Below are positions 28,479 to 36,985 of a stretch of DNA of 64,000 nt, piece by piece. This DNA is from Actinomadura luteofluorescens (GTDB lineage: Bacteria; Actinomycetota; Actinomycetes; Streptosporangiales; Streptosporangiaceae). The stretch lies in the NCBI RefSeq assembly GCF_013409365.1, contig NZ_JACCBA010000001.1, positions 5,208,001-5,272,000 of the forward strand, in the 5' to 3' direction. Numbering within the stretch: the stretch's first letter is position 1; every line of letters starts with the position of its first letter. The notes under the pieces were generated by a model. It was given only the letters and a program-made list of their open reading frames with translations, did not search any database and had not been told where the DNA came from. A program made the position numbers and the translations under genes.

Positions 28479-28912
28479 GCCGTGCCGTGAACCGCGCCGA
28501 CGTGGACGAGGTCCATGCCGAGTTCTATGCCGCGTTCGAGGCCGGTGACTTCGACCGCATGTCGGCGGTCTGGGCGGACGGCCCGTACGCCGAGGGCGTT
28601 TCCTGCGTCCATCCTGGCTGGACGATGCTGCGGGGACGTGAGGCCGTCCTGCGCTCGTGGGCGCTCATCATGGCCAACACGTCCTACATCCAGTTCGTGC
28701 TCACCGACGTGGAAACGGACGTGTACGGCGACCACGCTGTGGTGACGTGCAAGGAGAACATCCTGACCGCCGATGAGGACACCGAAGCAGGGTTCCTCGC
28801 CGGAGGAAGCATCGTGGCGACGAACGTGTTCGTACGGACCGGCGGGGAGTGGCGGCTTCTGCTCCACCACGGTTCTCCCGTCCTCAACGTCGTGGATGCA
28901 GAGGAAGAATGA
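28475..28912 (+). CDS. NTF2-like/SnoaL-type protein within the folate operon
   Basis: The 145-residue protein starts at 28475, overlapping the folP stop by ATGA, and ends with an ATGA overlap into folB. The fold pattern is nuclear transport factor 2-like: VDEVHAEFYAAFEAGDFDRM, VHPGWTMLRGREAVLRSW, and a final strand pair around GGEWRLLLHHGSPV. The C-terminal HHGSPV is typical of the DUF4440/SnoaL_3 subgroup. M. tuberculosis lacks it between folP1 and folB. Perfect translational coupling suggests a role tied to pterin metabolism, but none is established. Confidence 0.85.
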   Translation: MSRAVNRADVDEVHAEFYAAFEAGDFDRMSAVWADGPYAEGVSCVHPGWTMLRGREAVLRSWALIMANTSYIQFVLTDVETDVYGDHAVVTCKENILTADEDTEAGFLAGGSIVATNVFVRTGGEWRLLLHHGSPVLNVVDAEEE

Positions 28913-29274
28913 CTCTCGATCGCATCGAGTTGCGCGGGCTTCGGGCACGGGGACGCCACGGATGCCTGCCCGCCGAGCGTGACCTGGGCCAGGAGTTCGT
29001 CGTGGACGCCGTCCTCGGCCTCGACACGCGCCCCGCCGCGGAAGGCGATGACCTTTCGCGTACCGTCGACTACGGAACGCTCGCCGGCCGGCTGGTCGCC
29101 GCGGTGGAGGGGGAGCCCCTGAACCTCCTCGAAACGCTGGCCGACCGGTTGGCGAAGATATGTCTGGAAGATCGGACGGTCTCCGAGGTCGAGATCACCG
29201 TCCACAAGCCGAGCGCCCCGATCCCGCACCCTTTCGCGGACGTCGCCGTGAAAATCACGAGGAGTCGCCCATGA
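28909..29274 (+). CDS. folB: Dihydroneopterin aldolase
   Basis: The 121-residue protein overlaps the preceding gene by ATGA. It has the FolB pattern: LRGLRARGRHGCLPAERDLG, then TVDYGTLAGRL, NLLETLADRLA and VEITVHKPSAPI, including the catalytic Lys near the C-terminus. It cleaves dihydroneopterin to 6-hydroxymethyl-dihydropterin. Confidence 0.96.
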   Translation: MTLDRIELRGLRARGRHGCLPAERDLGQEFVVDAVLGLDTRPAAEGDDLSRTVDYGTLAGRLVAAVEGEPLNLLETLADRLAKICLEDRTVSEVEITVHKPSAPIPHPFADVAVKITRSRP

Positions 29275-29858
29275 CAGCGTCCGACCGCATGCCCGACCGC
29301 ACCGCCACCGGGGGGCACATGCTGGTCCAGCACCGTGTCGTGTTCTCGATCGGCAGCAACCTCGGGGACCGCCTGGACAACATCCAGGAGGCGGTCGACG
29401 CCCTGTTCGACGCACCGGGGCTGAGCTTCGTGGCGTTCTCCCCCGTCTACGAGACCGCCCCCTTCGCGCCGCCCGGGGAGAGCATCCCCGAGCAAGGCGA
29501 CTTCCTGAACATCGTGCTCATCGCCGACACGCGCCTGCCACCGGAGAACCTGCTGGAGCGGGTCCTGAACATCGAGACTTCGATGCGCCGCGAGCGCGTG
29601 GTCCGCTGGGGCCCCCGCACCCTCGACATCGACATCGTGACTTTCGGGGACATCACGTCCGACGACCCCGATCTGACGCTCCCGCACCCCCGCGCGCACG
29701 AGCGCGCGTTCGTCCTCGTCCCGTGGTCCGACATCGAGCCGGACGTCCTGCTGCCCGGGCACGGTCGTGTGGGAGACCTGGCCGAGGCAAGACAGGCGGA
29801 GGGCGGCGCGTCGGCCTGCCGCCGGCGTAACGACCTGGCTCTGCAGCAGCCTGCATGA
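29271..29858 (+). CDS. folK: HPPK, 2-amino-4-hydroxy-6-hydroxymethyldihydropteridine diphosphokinase
   Basis: ATG 29271 overlaps the folB stop (ATGA) and gives 195 residues. HPPK motifs are intact: FSIGSNLGDRLDNI, VYETAP, RRERVVRWGPRTLDIDI (pyrophosphoryl transfer and Mg-binding DIDI) and LPHPRAHERAFVL. It supplies the pyrophosphorylated pterin used by FolP. The stop overlaps the start of the DUF3180 gene. The C-terminal 20 residues are basic and not conserved. Confidence 0.96.
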   Translation: MTASDRMPDRTATGGHMLVQHRVVFSIGSNLGDRLDNIQEAVDALFDAPGLSFVAFSPVYETAPFAPPGESIPEQGDFLNIVLIADTRLPPENLLERVLNIETSMRRERVVRWGPRTLDIDIVTFGDITSDDPDLTLPHPRAHERAFVLVPWSDIEPDVLLPGHGRVGDLAEARQAEGGASACRRRNDLALQQPA

Positions 29859-30367
29859 AGCCGTCCCGCCCCCTGTTCCTCGTCGCCCTCGTGGTCGTCA
29901 TAGGGGTGATCACCTGGGCGGTGCTGCGTTCTGCCTACCTGTCGCTGCCGCCGCTGCCGTGGACGGCGGTGCCGACGCTGCTGCTGCTCGCCCTCGGTGA
30001 GGCGTTCACCGGGCTGAACGTGCTGCGCCGCATCCGCCGCAAGCCCTCCAAGGGACGCGCGCCGGACGCCTCCCGCAAGCCGGGGCAGAAACCGCTGGAT
30101 CCCTTGGCGGTGGCGCGCCTGGCGGCTCTGGGGAAGGCCAGCGCGCATTCCGCGGCGGTCATCGCGGGCGTCTTCGGCGGGTTCGCCGTCAGCCTCGCCC
30201 CCTCGCTCGAGAAGTCGACCCCCCGGCACGACTTCTTCGTGAGCGGCGGCACGTTCCTCGCTGCCGTCGTGCTGGTGGCGGCGGCGTTCTTCCTGGAGTA
30301 CGCGTGCCGGGTGCCCAAGGGACCGGACGACGAGCACCGCGACCACCCTGGCGCGTCCAGAGCCTGA
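29855..30367 (+). CDS. DUF3180 integral membrane protein
   Basis: The 170-residue protein has four predicted transmembrane helices (about 7-25, 33-52, 88-105 and 125-147) and a basic cytosolic loop RRIRRKPSKGR. It overlaps folK by ATGA. DUF3180 proteins follow folK in many actinobacteria, including Rv3605c in M. tuberculosis. Function is unknown; gene order suggests a link to folate or cell-envelope physiology. Confidence 0.9.
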   Translation: MKPSRPLFLVALVVVIGVITWAVLRSAYLSLPPLPWTAVPTLLLLALGEAFTGLNVLRRIRRKPSKGRAPDASRKPGQKPLDPLAVARLAALGKASAHSAAVIAGVFGGFAVSLAPSLEKSTPRHDFFVSGGTFLAAVVLVAAAFFLEYACRVPKGPDDEHRDHPGASRA

Positions 30368-30415
30368 GGGCCCGCCCCGGCCGGGGGCCGATGTCGGGCG
30401 ACGTGCGGTGCCGGG

Positions 30416-31564
30416 CTACTTGTCGATGTCGCCGACGACGAAGAACATCGAGCCGAGAATGGCGATCATGTCGGCGACCAGGTTGCCGGGCAGCAGCTCC
30501 GCGAGCACCTGGACGTTGTTGTACGACGCGGACCGCAGCTTCATCCGCCATGGGGTCTTCTCGCCGCGCGACACCAGGTAGTAGCCGTTGAGGCCCAGCG
30601 GGTTCTCCGTCCAGGCGTAGGTGTGCCCCTCGGGGACCTTCAGGACCTTCGGCAGCCGCTGGTTGATGGGGCCTGGCGGAAGGTCGGCAAGGTGGTCGAG
30701 GCAGGCGTCCGCCAGGTCGAGGGACGCGTGCACCTGGTCGAGCAGGCACTCGAACCGGGCCAGGCAGTCGCCCTCAGAACGAGTGACGACGCGCACGTCC
30801 AGCTCGCCGTAGGCCAGGTAGGGCTCGTCCCTGCGCAGGTCGAAATCCAAACCCGATGCGCGCGCGATGGGACCGGACACCCCGTACTGCTGGATCTGCT
30901 CCTGCGTGAGGACACCGACCCCCCTGGTACGGGCGCGGAAGATTTCGTTGCCCATGATGAGGTCGTCGATGTCGCTCATGCGGGCACGGACCTCGGAGAC
31001 CGCCGCCCGCGCGCGCGCCGTCCAACCGGCGGGGAGCTCCTCTTTCAGCCCGCCGACACGGTTGAACATGTAGTGCATGCGTCCACCGGAGATCTCCTCC
31101 ATGACCCGCTGCAGGACCTCGCGCTCTCGGAACGCGTAGAAGATGGGGGTGATGGCACCCACTTCCAGCGGGTAGGAGCCAAGGAACATCAGGTGGTTGA
31201 GAACTCGGTTCAGCTCTGCCAGAAGCGTCCTCGCCCACACAGCGCGGACGGGGACCTCCATGCCGAGCATGCGTTCGACAGCGAGGACGACGCCGAGTTC
31301 GCTGGAGAACGCCGACAGCCAGTCGTGCCGGTTCGCCAGGACGATGATCTGCCGGAAGTCGCGGACCTCGAACAGCTTCTCCGCTCCCCGGTGCATGTAG
31401 CCGACGATGGGCTCGGCCGCCGAGATGCGTTCGCCGTCCAAGGTGAGCTTCAGCCGGAGCACACCGTGCGTGGAGGGGTGCTGGGGGCCGATGTTCAGGG
31501 TCATGTCCTCGGTGGCGAGCTCCTTGGCGCCCGCACCGATCCCGACGATCCGTTCGGTGGTCAT
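30416..31564 (-). CDS. NADH-quinone oxidoreductase subunit D paralogue (solitary)
   Basis: The 382-residue protein matches the 49-kDa NuoD/NDUFS2 subunit: [50 protein letters not shown] and, at the end, [13 protein letters not shown]. It is about 50-60 residues shorter than a typical NuoD, with the difference at the N-terminus. No other nuo gene is nearby, so it is a second copy outside the complex I operon, a situation seen in several actinomycetes at this locus. It is convergent with the folate operon. It may serve as an alternative subunit or in a hydrogenase-like complex. Confidence 0.92.
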   Translation of the reverse strand: MTTERIVGIGAGAKELATEDMTLNIGPQHPSTHGVLRLKLTLDGERISAAEPIVGYMHRGAEKLFEVRDFRQIIVLANRHDWLSAFSSELGVVLAVERMLGMEVPVRAVWARTLLAELNRVLNHLMFLGSYPLEVGAITPIFYAFREREVLQRVMEEISGGRMHYMFNRVGGLKEELPAGWTARARAAVSEVRARMSDIDDLIMGNEIFRARTRGVGVLTQEQIQQYGVSGPIARASGLDFDLRRDEPYLAYGELDVRVVTRSEGDCLARFECLLDQVHASLDLADACLDHLADLPPGPINQRLPKVLKVPEGHTYAWTENPLGLNGYYLVSRGEKTPWRMKLRSASYNNVQVLAELLPGNLVADMIAILGSMFFVVGDIDK

Positions 31565-31643
31565 GGTCGCGCCTCCGCCACTCCGATCACTGCTTCATGG
31601 TCCCATGGCGAGCGGTAGTCGTTATCCGATTGACTAGGGGGCA

Positions 31644-32303
31644 ATGAACGCGAGCCACGGCGAACCGCCGTTCGATCCCGCCGCGCATCCTGGACCGCAG
31701 GGCGCGGCGCGTCCGCCCGCGCCGTCCGGACCGGGCCACGGCGGTCAGCACCCTGGTCAAGGACAGGTAGGGGCACCCTACCCGCCGCGGCAGGGGCCGC
31801 CCGTCTACCAGGCGGATCAGGCCTTCGCGCCTGGGGCCGGCCTTCGCTGGTCGCCCATTTCCAAGCGCCATGCCCTGCACAGGCTTCTCACCGCTGTCCT
31901 GTGGGCGATTCCCGTGGGTGGAGTGGGCGCTTTCATCGTCTGGAGGAACGGCACCGTGGTCGCGGCCTCCATGTGGGTCGCCGCTGTTGTGCTCGGGGTC
32001 ATCCTCACCTGGGTGGTCGCGGAACTGGACCGCAGAGCCTACGGCTATGTCGAGCGTGGCGACGACCTCATCGTGACCCATGGCGTCCTCGTCCGGCGGC
32101 TCATCGTGGTTCCGTACGGGCGGATGCAGTTCGTGGACGTCACTGCGGGGCTCCTTGAGCGATGGATGGGTGTCGCCACCGTCCGGATGCACACCGCCGC
32201 GGCGGCGACGGACGCGACGATTCCGGGACTGCCCACTGCGGAGGCCGCGCTCCTGCGTGACCGTCTCGCGCAGAAGGGCGAGGAACGGAGCATGGGCCTA
32301 TGA
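31644..32303 (+). CDS. PH domain membrane protein, YdbS-like
   Basis: The 219-residue protein has a Pro/Gln/Gly-rich cytosolic N-terminus (1-65), two transmembrane helices (about 80-100 and 104-125) and a C-terminal bacterial PH (bPH2/DUF304) domain beginning AYGYVERGDDLIVTHGVLVR with VPYGRMQFVDVTAGLLERWM. It overlaps the next gene, a larger relative, by ATGA. In Bacillus, YdbS and YdbT form such a pair and give resistance to some bacteriocins. A similar envelope role here is inferred. Confidence 0.88.
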   Translation: MNASHGEPPFDPAAHPGPQGAARPPAPSGPGHGGQHPGQGQVGAPYPPRQGPPVYQADQAFAPGAGLRWSPISKRHALHRLLTAVLWAIPVGGVGAFIVWRNGTVVAASMWVAAVVLGVILTWVVAELDRRAYGYVERGDDLIVTHGVLVRRLIVVPYGRMQFVDVTAGLLERWMGVATVRMHTAAAATDATIPGLPTAEAALLRDRLAQKGEERSMGL

Positions 32304-33802
32304 GCGGTCCCTACGGCCCGTATGGCCCACAGGGACGACCCGGACCGCCCGGGCCGCCAGGTCCGCCCGGACAGCCGGGCCCTTACGGTCGCCCCGCAGG
32401 GCCGCCCTACCCGCCGTCGCATCCTGGGTACGGCCCGCCTCGGCCGCCGTATGCGTATGGGCCACCGCAGCCGCAACGTCCGCCCGTCCGGTTTTCCGAG
32501 GGCACGCACAGGCTCCACTGGGCGACGGCTCCGCTCCGCGCGTTCGTCTTCCTCATCATCTACTTCGTCCTACTCGGCTTCCCCCTGCTCCTGACGCAGA
32601 CGGACAGCGGCATCACCTTGGCGCTCACGCCGGAGGTGATCCTGCGGTTCATCCTCGTGACCATCCCCATGGGGCTGGTCGCGGTAGGAACGGGCCTGTG
32701 GACTTGGCTCGCAGTGCGTTTCCGAGTCGACAACGACGATCTCGTCGTCGAAACCGGCATCCTGCGTAAGAACGCGCGCCGCATCCCGCTCTCGCGAATC
32801 CAGGCGATCGACGTCGTGCGTCCGCTGGTGACGCGGGTGTTCGCGCTTTCCGAAGTTCGCGTGGAACTGGCGGGGGGCGAGCAGAGCGAGATCTCCCTCC
32901 GTTACCTGGGACGGCAGTCGGCGCAACAGTTGCGCGCTGAACTCCTCGCCCGCGCTGCCGGGCTCCCGGGCCAGACCCCGGAAGCTCCCGAACGGCACCT
33001 GTGGCGCGTCCCGTTCGGCTCTCTGCTCGGGTCGCTCGTCGTGCGGCTCCCCGTCCTGGGGACAGCGCTGCTCTTCCTCGCGTCCCTCATCTTCCTCGTG
33101 ATGTACGCGGAAGGCGGCATCCTGGCCGTCACCATCCCGGTCCTTCTGGGCCTCATCCGGGCCGTGATCGCGCCGCTGGTCATGTACGCCAACTTCACGG
33201 TCGCGATGTCACCGGACGGGATCCGCCTGCGCTACGGCCTCCTGGAGACCCGGATGCAGACGCTGCCGCCGGGCCGCGTCCAGGCCGTCAGCATCGTCGA
33301 ACCGGTGATCTGGCGCAGCCTGGGCTGGGCCCGCGTCGACGTCACCGTCGCCGGATACGCGGGCGAGCGCCAGGCGCTCTCGTCGACCCTGCTCCCCGTC
33401 GCGCCCCGCCACGTCGCCATGCACCTCGTCTCGCAGGTCTTCCCGGGGACGCAGGTGGACGCCGTCACTCTCGTCCCGGCGTCCTCCAAGACCGTGTCGA
33501 TCGAGCACGCGGAGGGCGCCGGCACCGACGACGTGGTCTTCGTGACCCGGCACGGATGGCCCTGCCGCCGCACGGATGTCATCGCCCACGCGCGCGCGCA
33601 GAGCGTCAGGCTGACCGCGAACCCCTTCCAGCGGTTGCTGGGCCTGGCCACCGTCCACGTGGACGCGCCTCCGGGGCCGGTGCAGGTGGCCGCGGCGGAT
33701 CGCGAACTGGGGGAGGCCCGCGCGATCGTCGAGTCCACCGCCCGCCGAGCCCTCGCCGCCCGCCGCGCGGGCGGCGGCGACCCCACCCACTGGGCCCGCT
33801 GA
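32300..33802 (+). CDS. PH domain membrane protein, YdbT-like
   Basis: The 500-residue protein has a Pro/Gly/Tyr-rich N-terminus (about 1-70), two pairs of transmembrane helices (about 80-140 and 245-295), and three bPH2-type domains. They begin at FRVDNDDLVVETGILRKNAR, at MSPDGIRLRYGLLETRMQTL, and, more degenerate, at RHGWPCRRTDVIAHARAQSV. It is translationally coupled to the YdbS-like gene. Together they probably form a membrane complex. The precise function is unknown. Confidence 0.88.
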   Translation: MSGPYGPYGPQGRPGPPGPPGPPGQPGPYGRPAGPPYPPSHPGYGPPRPPYAYGPPQPQRPPVRFSEGTHRLHWATAPLRAFVFLIIYFVLLGFPLLLTQTDSGITLALTPEVILRFILVTIPMGLVAVGTGLWTWLAVRFRVDNDDLVVETGILRKNARRIPLSRIQAIDVVRPLVTRVFALSEVRVELAGGEQSEISLRYLGRQSAQQLRAELLARAAGLPGQTPEAPERHLWRVPFGSLLGSLVVRLPVLGTALLFLASLIFLVMYAEGGILAVTIPVLLGLIRAVIAPLVMYANFTVAMSPDGIRLRYGLLETRMQTLPPGRVQAVSIVEPVIWRSLGWARVDVTVAGYAGERQALSSTLLPVAPRHVAMHLVSQVFPGTQVDAVTLVPASSKTVSIEHAEGAGTDDVVFVTRHGWPCRRTDVIAHARAQSVRLTANPFQRLLGLATVHVDAPPGPVQVAAADRELGEARAIVESTARRALAARRAGGGDPTHWAR

Positions 33803-33865
33803 CGACTTATCCACAGGTTCGCGTTCTCCTTCCGCGCCCCTCGGCGTCCCTCGACGATGGAACAC

Positions 33866-33898
33866 GTCGGCCCGCCCGAGGGGGGAGGGCGGGCCGAC
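33866..33898 (+). terminator. Terminator after the PH-domain pair
   Basis: A 12-bp perfect stem, gtcggcccgccc (33866-33877) and gggcgggccgac (33887-33898), has a G-rich 9-nt loop. The rest of the 33803-34129 gap holds only an isolated DnaA-box-like ttatccaca at 33807 and no gene. Confidence 0.75.
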
Positions 33899-34129
33899 CC
33901 CGCCAGGGGACGAACGCGATCAGGTGGAAGGAGGCATCGCCGATGGGGATGTCATGTGGGGCGAGACGATCCTGCCGGGCCAGGGCCCGCGTCACCGCGC
34001 AGGTTAGCCGGAGATCTGCGAGCACCTGTGAGGGGTTGAGCCCAGACGCGCGCCGTGGAGGTCCGCCGGCCGGGTTCGACGGCTCGGCTCCGCTCCCGGC
34101 CTGCTGCGAGGGGCGCATATCGTCGGGGC

Positions 34130-35338
34130 ATGAGCGACCTGGCCTACGACCCCTGGTCCACCGCGTTCGTGGCGGACCCGTATCCCGTGTTCGAGCGGCT
34201 CCGCGCCGAGCGTCCGGTGTTCTTCCACGAGCCCACCGGCCAGTGGGTGATCAGCCGCTACGAGGACGTCGACGCGCTGCTGCGCGACCGGCGCCTCGGG
34301 CGGTCCTACCTCCACCTCGCGAGCCACGAGGAATTCGGGCAGGAACCGGAGCCCGACTTCCTCAGACCGTTCTGGGACCTGATCCGTGCCGGGATGCTCG
34401 ACGTGGAACCGCCCACCCACACGCGGCTGCGACGTCTGGTGTCCAAGGCGTTCACGGCGCGCATGGTGGAGGGCCTGCGCCCGACGATCCGGCGCCTCGC
34501 CGAGGAGCTCGCGTCGGGGCTCGCCGACAGGGGCGGCGGCGACCTGCTCGCCGAGATCGCCGAGCCGCTTCCGGTGAACGTGATCGCCGAGATGCTGGGC
34601 GTCCCCGTCGAGGACCGGCACCTGCTGCGCCCCTGGTCGGCCGATATCTGCGGCATGTACGAGCTGAACCCGCCCGAGGAGATCCAGCGGGCCGCCGTCC
34701 GGGCGGCCGTGGAGTTCTCCGACTACCTGCGGGATCTGGCCCGCGCCCGGCGAGCCGAGCCGGGTGACGACCTCATCACCGCCCTGGCCCATGTCGTGGA
34801 CGAGGGCGACCGGCTCACCGAGGACGAGCTGATCGGCACCTGCGTCCTGCTCCTCAACGCGGGCCACGAGGCCACGGTGAACGCGACGGGCAACGGCTGG
34901 TGGACGCTGTTCCGCCACCCCGGCCAGCTGGAGCGGCTCCGCTCCGACCCGTCGCTCGTCCCCACCGCCGTCGAGGAACTGCTGCGCTACGACACTCCGG
35001 CGCCCATGTTCGAACGCTGGGTGCTGGAGGACATCAGGGTCGCCGGCGTCGACATCCCCCGCGGCGCCGAGGTGGCGCTCCAGTTCGCGTCCGCCAACCG
35101 CGACCCGGAGGTGTTCGCCGACCCGAACCGGCTCGACCTGTCCCGCGACCCGAACCCCCACATCACCTTCGGTCTCGGCATCCACTACTGCCTGGGCGCG
35201 CCCCTGGCCCGCATCGAACTCACCGAGTCGTTCGGCGCACTCCTGCGCGCGGCCCCCGCCCTGCGCCTCACCACCGAACCAGAATGGAAGCCCGGCTACG
35301 TCCTACGCGGCCTAACCGCCCTCCAAGTAGAACGCTGA
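34130..35338 (+). CDS. Cytochrome P450
   Basis: The 402-residue soluble P450 starts at ATG 34130. It has the I-helix oxygen-activation motif AGHEATVN, the ExxR of EELLRY, a PPTHTRLRRLVSKAFT C-helix region and the haem loop FGLGIHYCLGAPLAR with the Cys ligand. It groups with bacterial CYP107/105-type enzymes. No ferredoxin or reductase gene adjoins it, so redox partners must come from elsewhere. Substrate is unknown. In the I-helix the usual acid-Thr pair reads E-A-T rather than E-T-T. Confidence 0.95.
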   Translation: MSDLAYDPWSTAFVADPYPVFERLRAERPVFFHEPTGQWVISRYEDVDALLRDRRLGRSYLHLASHEEFGQEPEPDFLRPFWDLIRAGMLDVEPPTHTRLRRLVSKAFTARMVEGLRPTIRRLAEELASGLADRGGGDLLAEIAEPLPVNVIAEMLGVPVEDRHLLRPWSADICGMYELNPPEEIQRAAVRAAVEFSDYLRDLARARRAEPGDDLITALAHVVDEGDRLTEDELIGTCVLLLNAGHEATVNATGNGWWTLFRHPGQLERLRSDPSLVPTAVEELLRYDTPAPMFERWVLEDIRVAGVDIPRGAEVALQFASANRDPEVFADPNRLDLSRDPNPHITFGLGIHYCLGAPLARIELTESFGALLRAAPALRLTTEPEWKPGYVLRGLTALQVER

Positions 35339-35858
35339 CCAACCACTCACCCCGAGGCGTTGATCCGCGTCTTGAAGCGATCCCTCCCCTGCAGGCCCGC
35401 CGCAAGCGACCGGGCGGGCATAGAGCCCTGTTCGACCAGTAGTCCCGATTACGGCGTTGATCCGCGCCGTCTTGTGATCTCCGCGCTGCGGGTTGGTCGC
35501 GGGCGACCGGGCGGGCAGAGAGCGCTGGGCGGCGTGGTCGTGGGTTGATCGACGCTTTTGGGTGGTCTGGCCGTACTGGCTCTGCGACGAGCGATTAGGA
35601 CCGTCTGGTGCTTGGTTGGTTGGTCGAACTGCTTGTGGGTTGCTCGTCGTGTTCAGGTGGTGCGTCGTTGCGGGGGTCGCGGTGGCTGGGGGCGGCGTTG
35701 TCGTTGGTTGGTTGTCGTGGGGTGGGTTGGCTTTGGGGGTGCGCTTTTTATGGGGGTGCCGTTCAGGCCCGGGGGCTGATGCAGTGGCGGTGGTCGGCTG
35801 TGTCGGATGCGCTGGTGCGATCCGTGCAGGCGAGGCCGCTCGGGGGGTTGTTGGGGCT
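35339..35858. other. Intergenic segment with imperfect duplication and strand-skewed sequence
   Basis: Two imperfect copies of a roughly 75-bp module, starting gcgttgatccgcg and ending gcgaccgggcgggca-agagc-ctg, lie at about 35356-35431 and 35454-35531. From 35560 to 35860 the plus strand is strongly G/T-rich with many ggttggt motifs. Frames on either strand give low-complexity text, so no gene is called. Confidence 0.6.
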
Positions 35859-36875
35859 TTAGTTCGTTTGGGTTAGGCAGGTGGGGAGGGGGAGGGCGAC
35901 GGTTTGGGTCAGCCAGCCGAAGCCGCCCAGGCCTGTGGGGTCGGTCAGTTCGGCGTCCTCGCCCGCGTGGCACAGGGCGGCAACGTAGGCGCGGGGGTCT
36001 TGGTGGGCCAGGTCGAGGGGCGGGCGGGTGCCCGAGAGGCCCAGGGCGCGCAGGGCGTCGCGCTGGGTCGTCAGGAGGCTGGACGTCGCACCGGCGCGGC
36101 GCCCGGCGACGAGGCAGGCGTCGAGCGCTACGTGGGCGGTGACGTCGCACGACCCGTCCGGGACGGCGGGGACGGTCGCGCCGTCGCGGTAGCCGGTCAG
36201 CGTCCCGTACACGGGGCGGGACTCGCGGGAGTGCGAGTAGTCGACGGCGAGCGCGAGGCCGGCGGACAGGCGGCCGATCACGGCGGCCCAGGCGGCGCAG
36301 CGTGGATGCCCGATCTCGGCGCGGTCGCCCGGTTCGGACAGCGGCCACCACTGCTCCAGCCAGCCGTGGTCCTCGTCGGACGGCGGCGGCCCCGGCCGCT
36401 CGGTGCCGCTGACCGGGTCGACCAGCACGGTCCGGATGCCCTCGGGAGTGCGTTCCACCACGTCCAGCGGCACGTTGTCGAGCCACTCGTTCGCGACGGC
36501 GAGGCCGGTGATGGTGGCGGGCAGGTCGGGGCGCCAGGTGATCCGGGACGGGACGTCGGCGGGGCGCGGCGCGAGCTCGACCGCCGTCGGGACGAGCCGG
36601 GCGTCCAGGTCGGGCGGCACGCGGGCCAGGATGTTGGCCAGCAGGCGGCCGGACCCGGCGCCGATGTCGACCACGTCCAGCCGGTCGGGGTGGCCGAGCA
36701 GGGCGTCGACCTCGACCAGCAGGCGGGCGATGGCGGCGGCGAACCGCGGGGAGGCGTGCACCGAGGTGCGGAAGTGCTCGGCGGGGCGCTCACGCCGGTA
36801 GAAACCGTCCTCCCCGTAGAGGGCCCGCTCCATCGCGGTGCGCCACGTCAGCCATCCGGAAACCAGCGACTCCAC
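35859..36875 (-). CDS. SAM-dependent methyltransferase, MidA/NDUFAF7 (DUF185) family
   Basis: The 338-residue protein begins LTWRTAMERALYGEDGFYRR and HFRTSVHASPRFAAAIARLL, the hallmark start of this family, followed by the SAM-binding loop VVDIGAGSGRLLANIL and ANEWLDNVPLDVVE. In mitochondria NDUFAF7 dimethylates an Arg of NDUFS2, the homologue of NuoD. Bacterial members have unproven substrates. A solitary nuoD paralogue lies about 4.3 kb away on the same strand, which makes that link worth testing. Confidence 0.85.
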   Translation of the reverse strand: MESLVSGWLTWRTAMERALYGEDGFYRRERPAEHFRTSVHASPRFAAAIARLLVEVDALLGHPDRLDVVDIGAGSGRLLANILARVPPDLDARLVPTAVELAPRPADVPSRITWRPDLPATITGLAVANEWLDNVPLDVVERTPEGIRTVLVDPVSGTERPGPPPSDEDHGWLEQWWPLSEPGDRAEIGHPRCAAWAAVIGRLSAGLALAVDYSHSRESRPVYGTLTGYRDGATVPAVPDGSCDVTAHVALDACLVAGRRAGATSSLLTTQRDALRALGLSGTRPPLDLAHQDPRAYVAALCHAGEDAELTDPTGLGGFGWLTQTVALPLPTCLTQTN

Positions 36876-36985
36876 GACTGCGACGTTACCGTGGGTGGCG
36901 GGCCTGGACGGGCCATCCCTGCGGCGGACACGGGTCCGACCTGCGGCTGATCCCGGAGTGACCAGCGGCTACGTACGCTGTCGGC

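Noticed and set aside
33807..33815. DnaA-box-like ttatccaca (a second copy is at 63222)
   Set aside because: Isolated single 9-mers far from dnaA/dnaN and without clustering do not indicate an origin.
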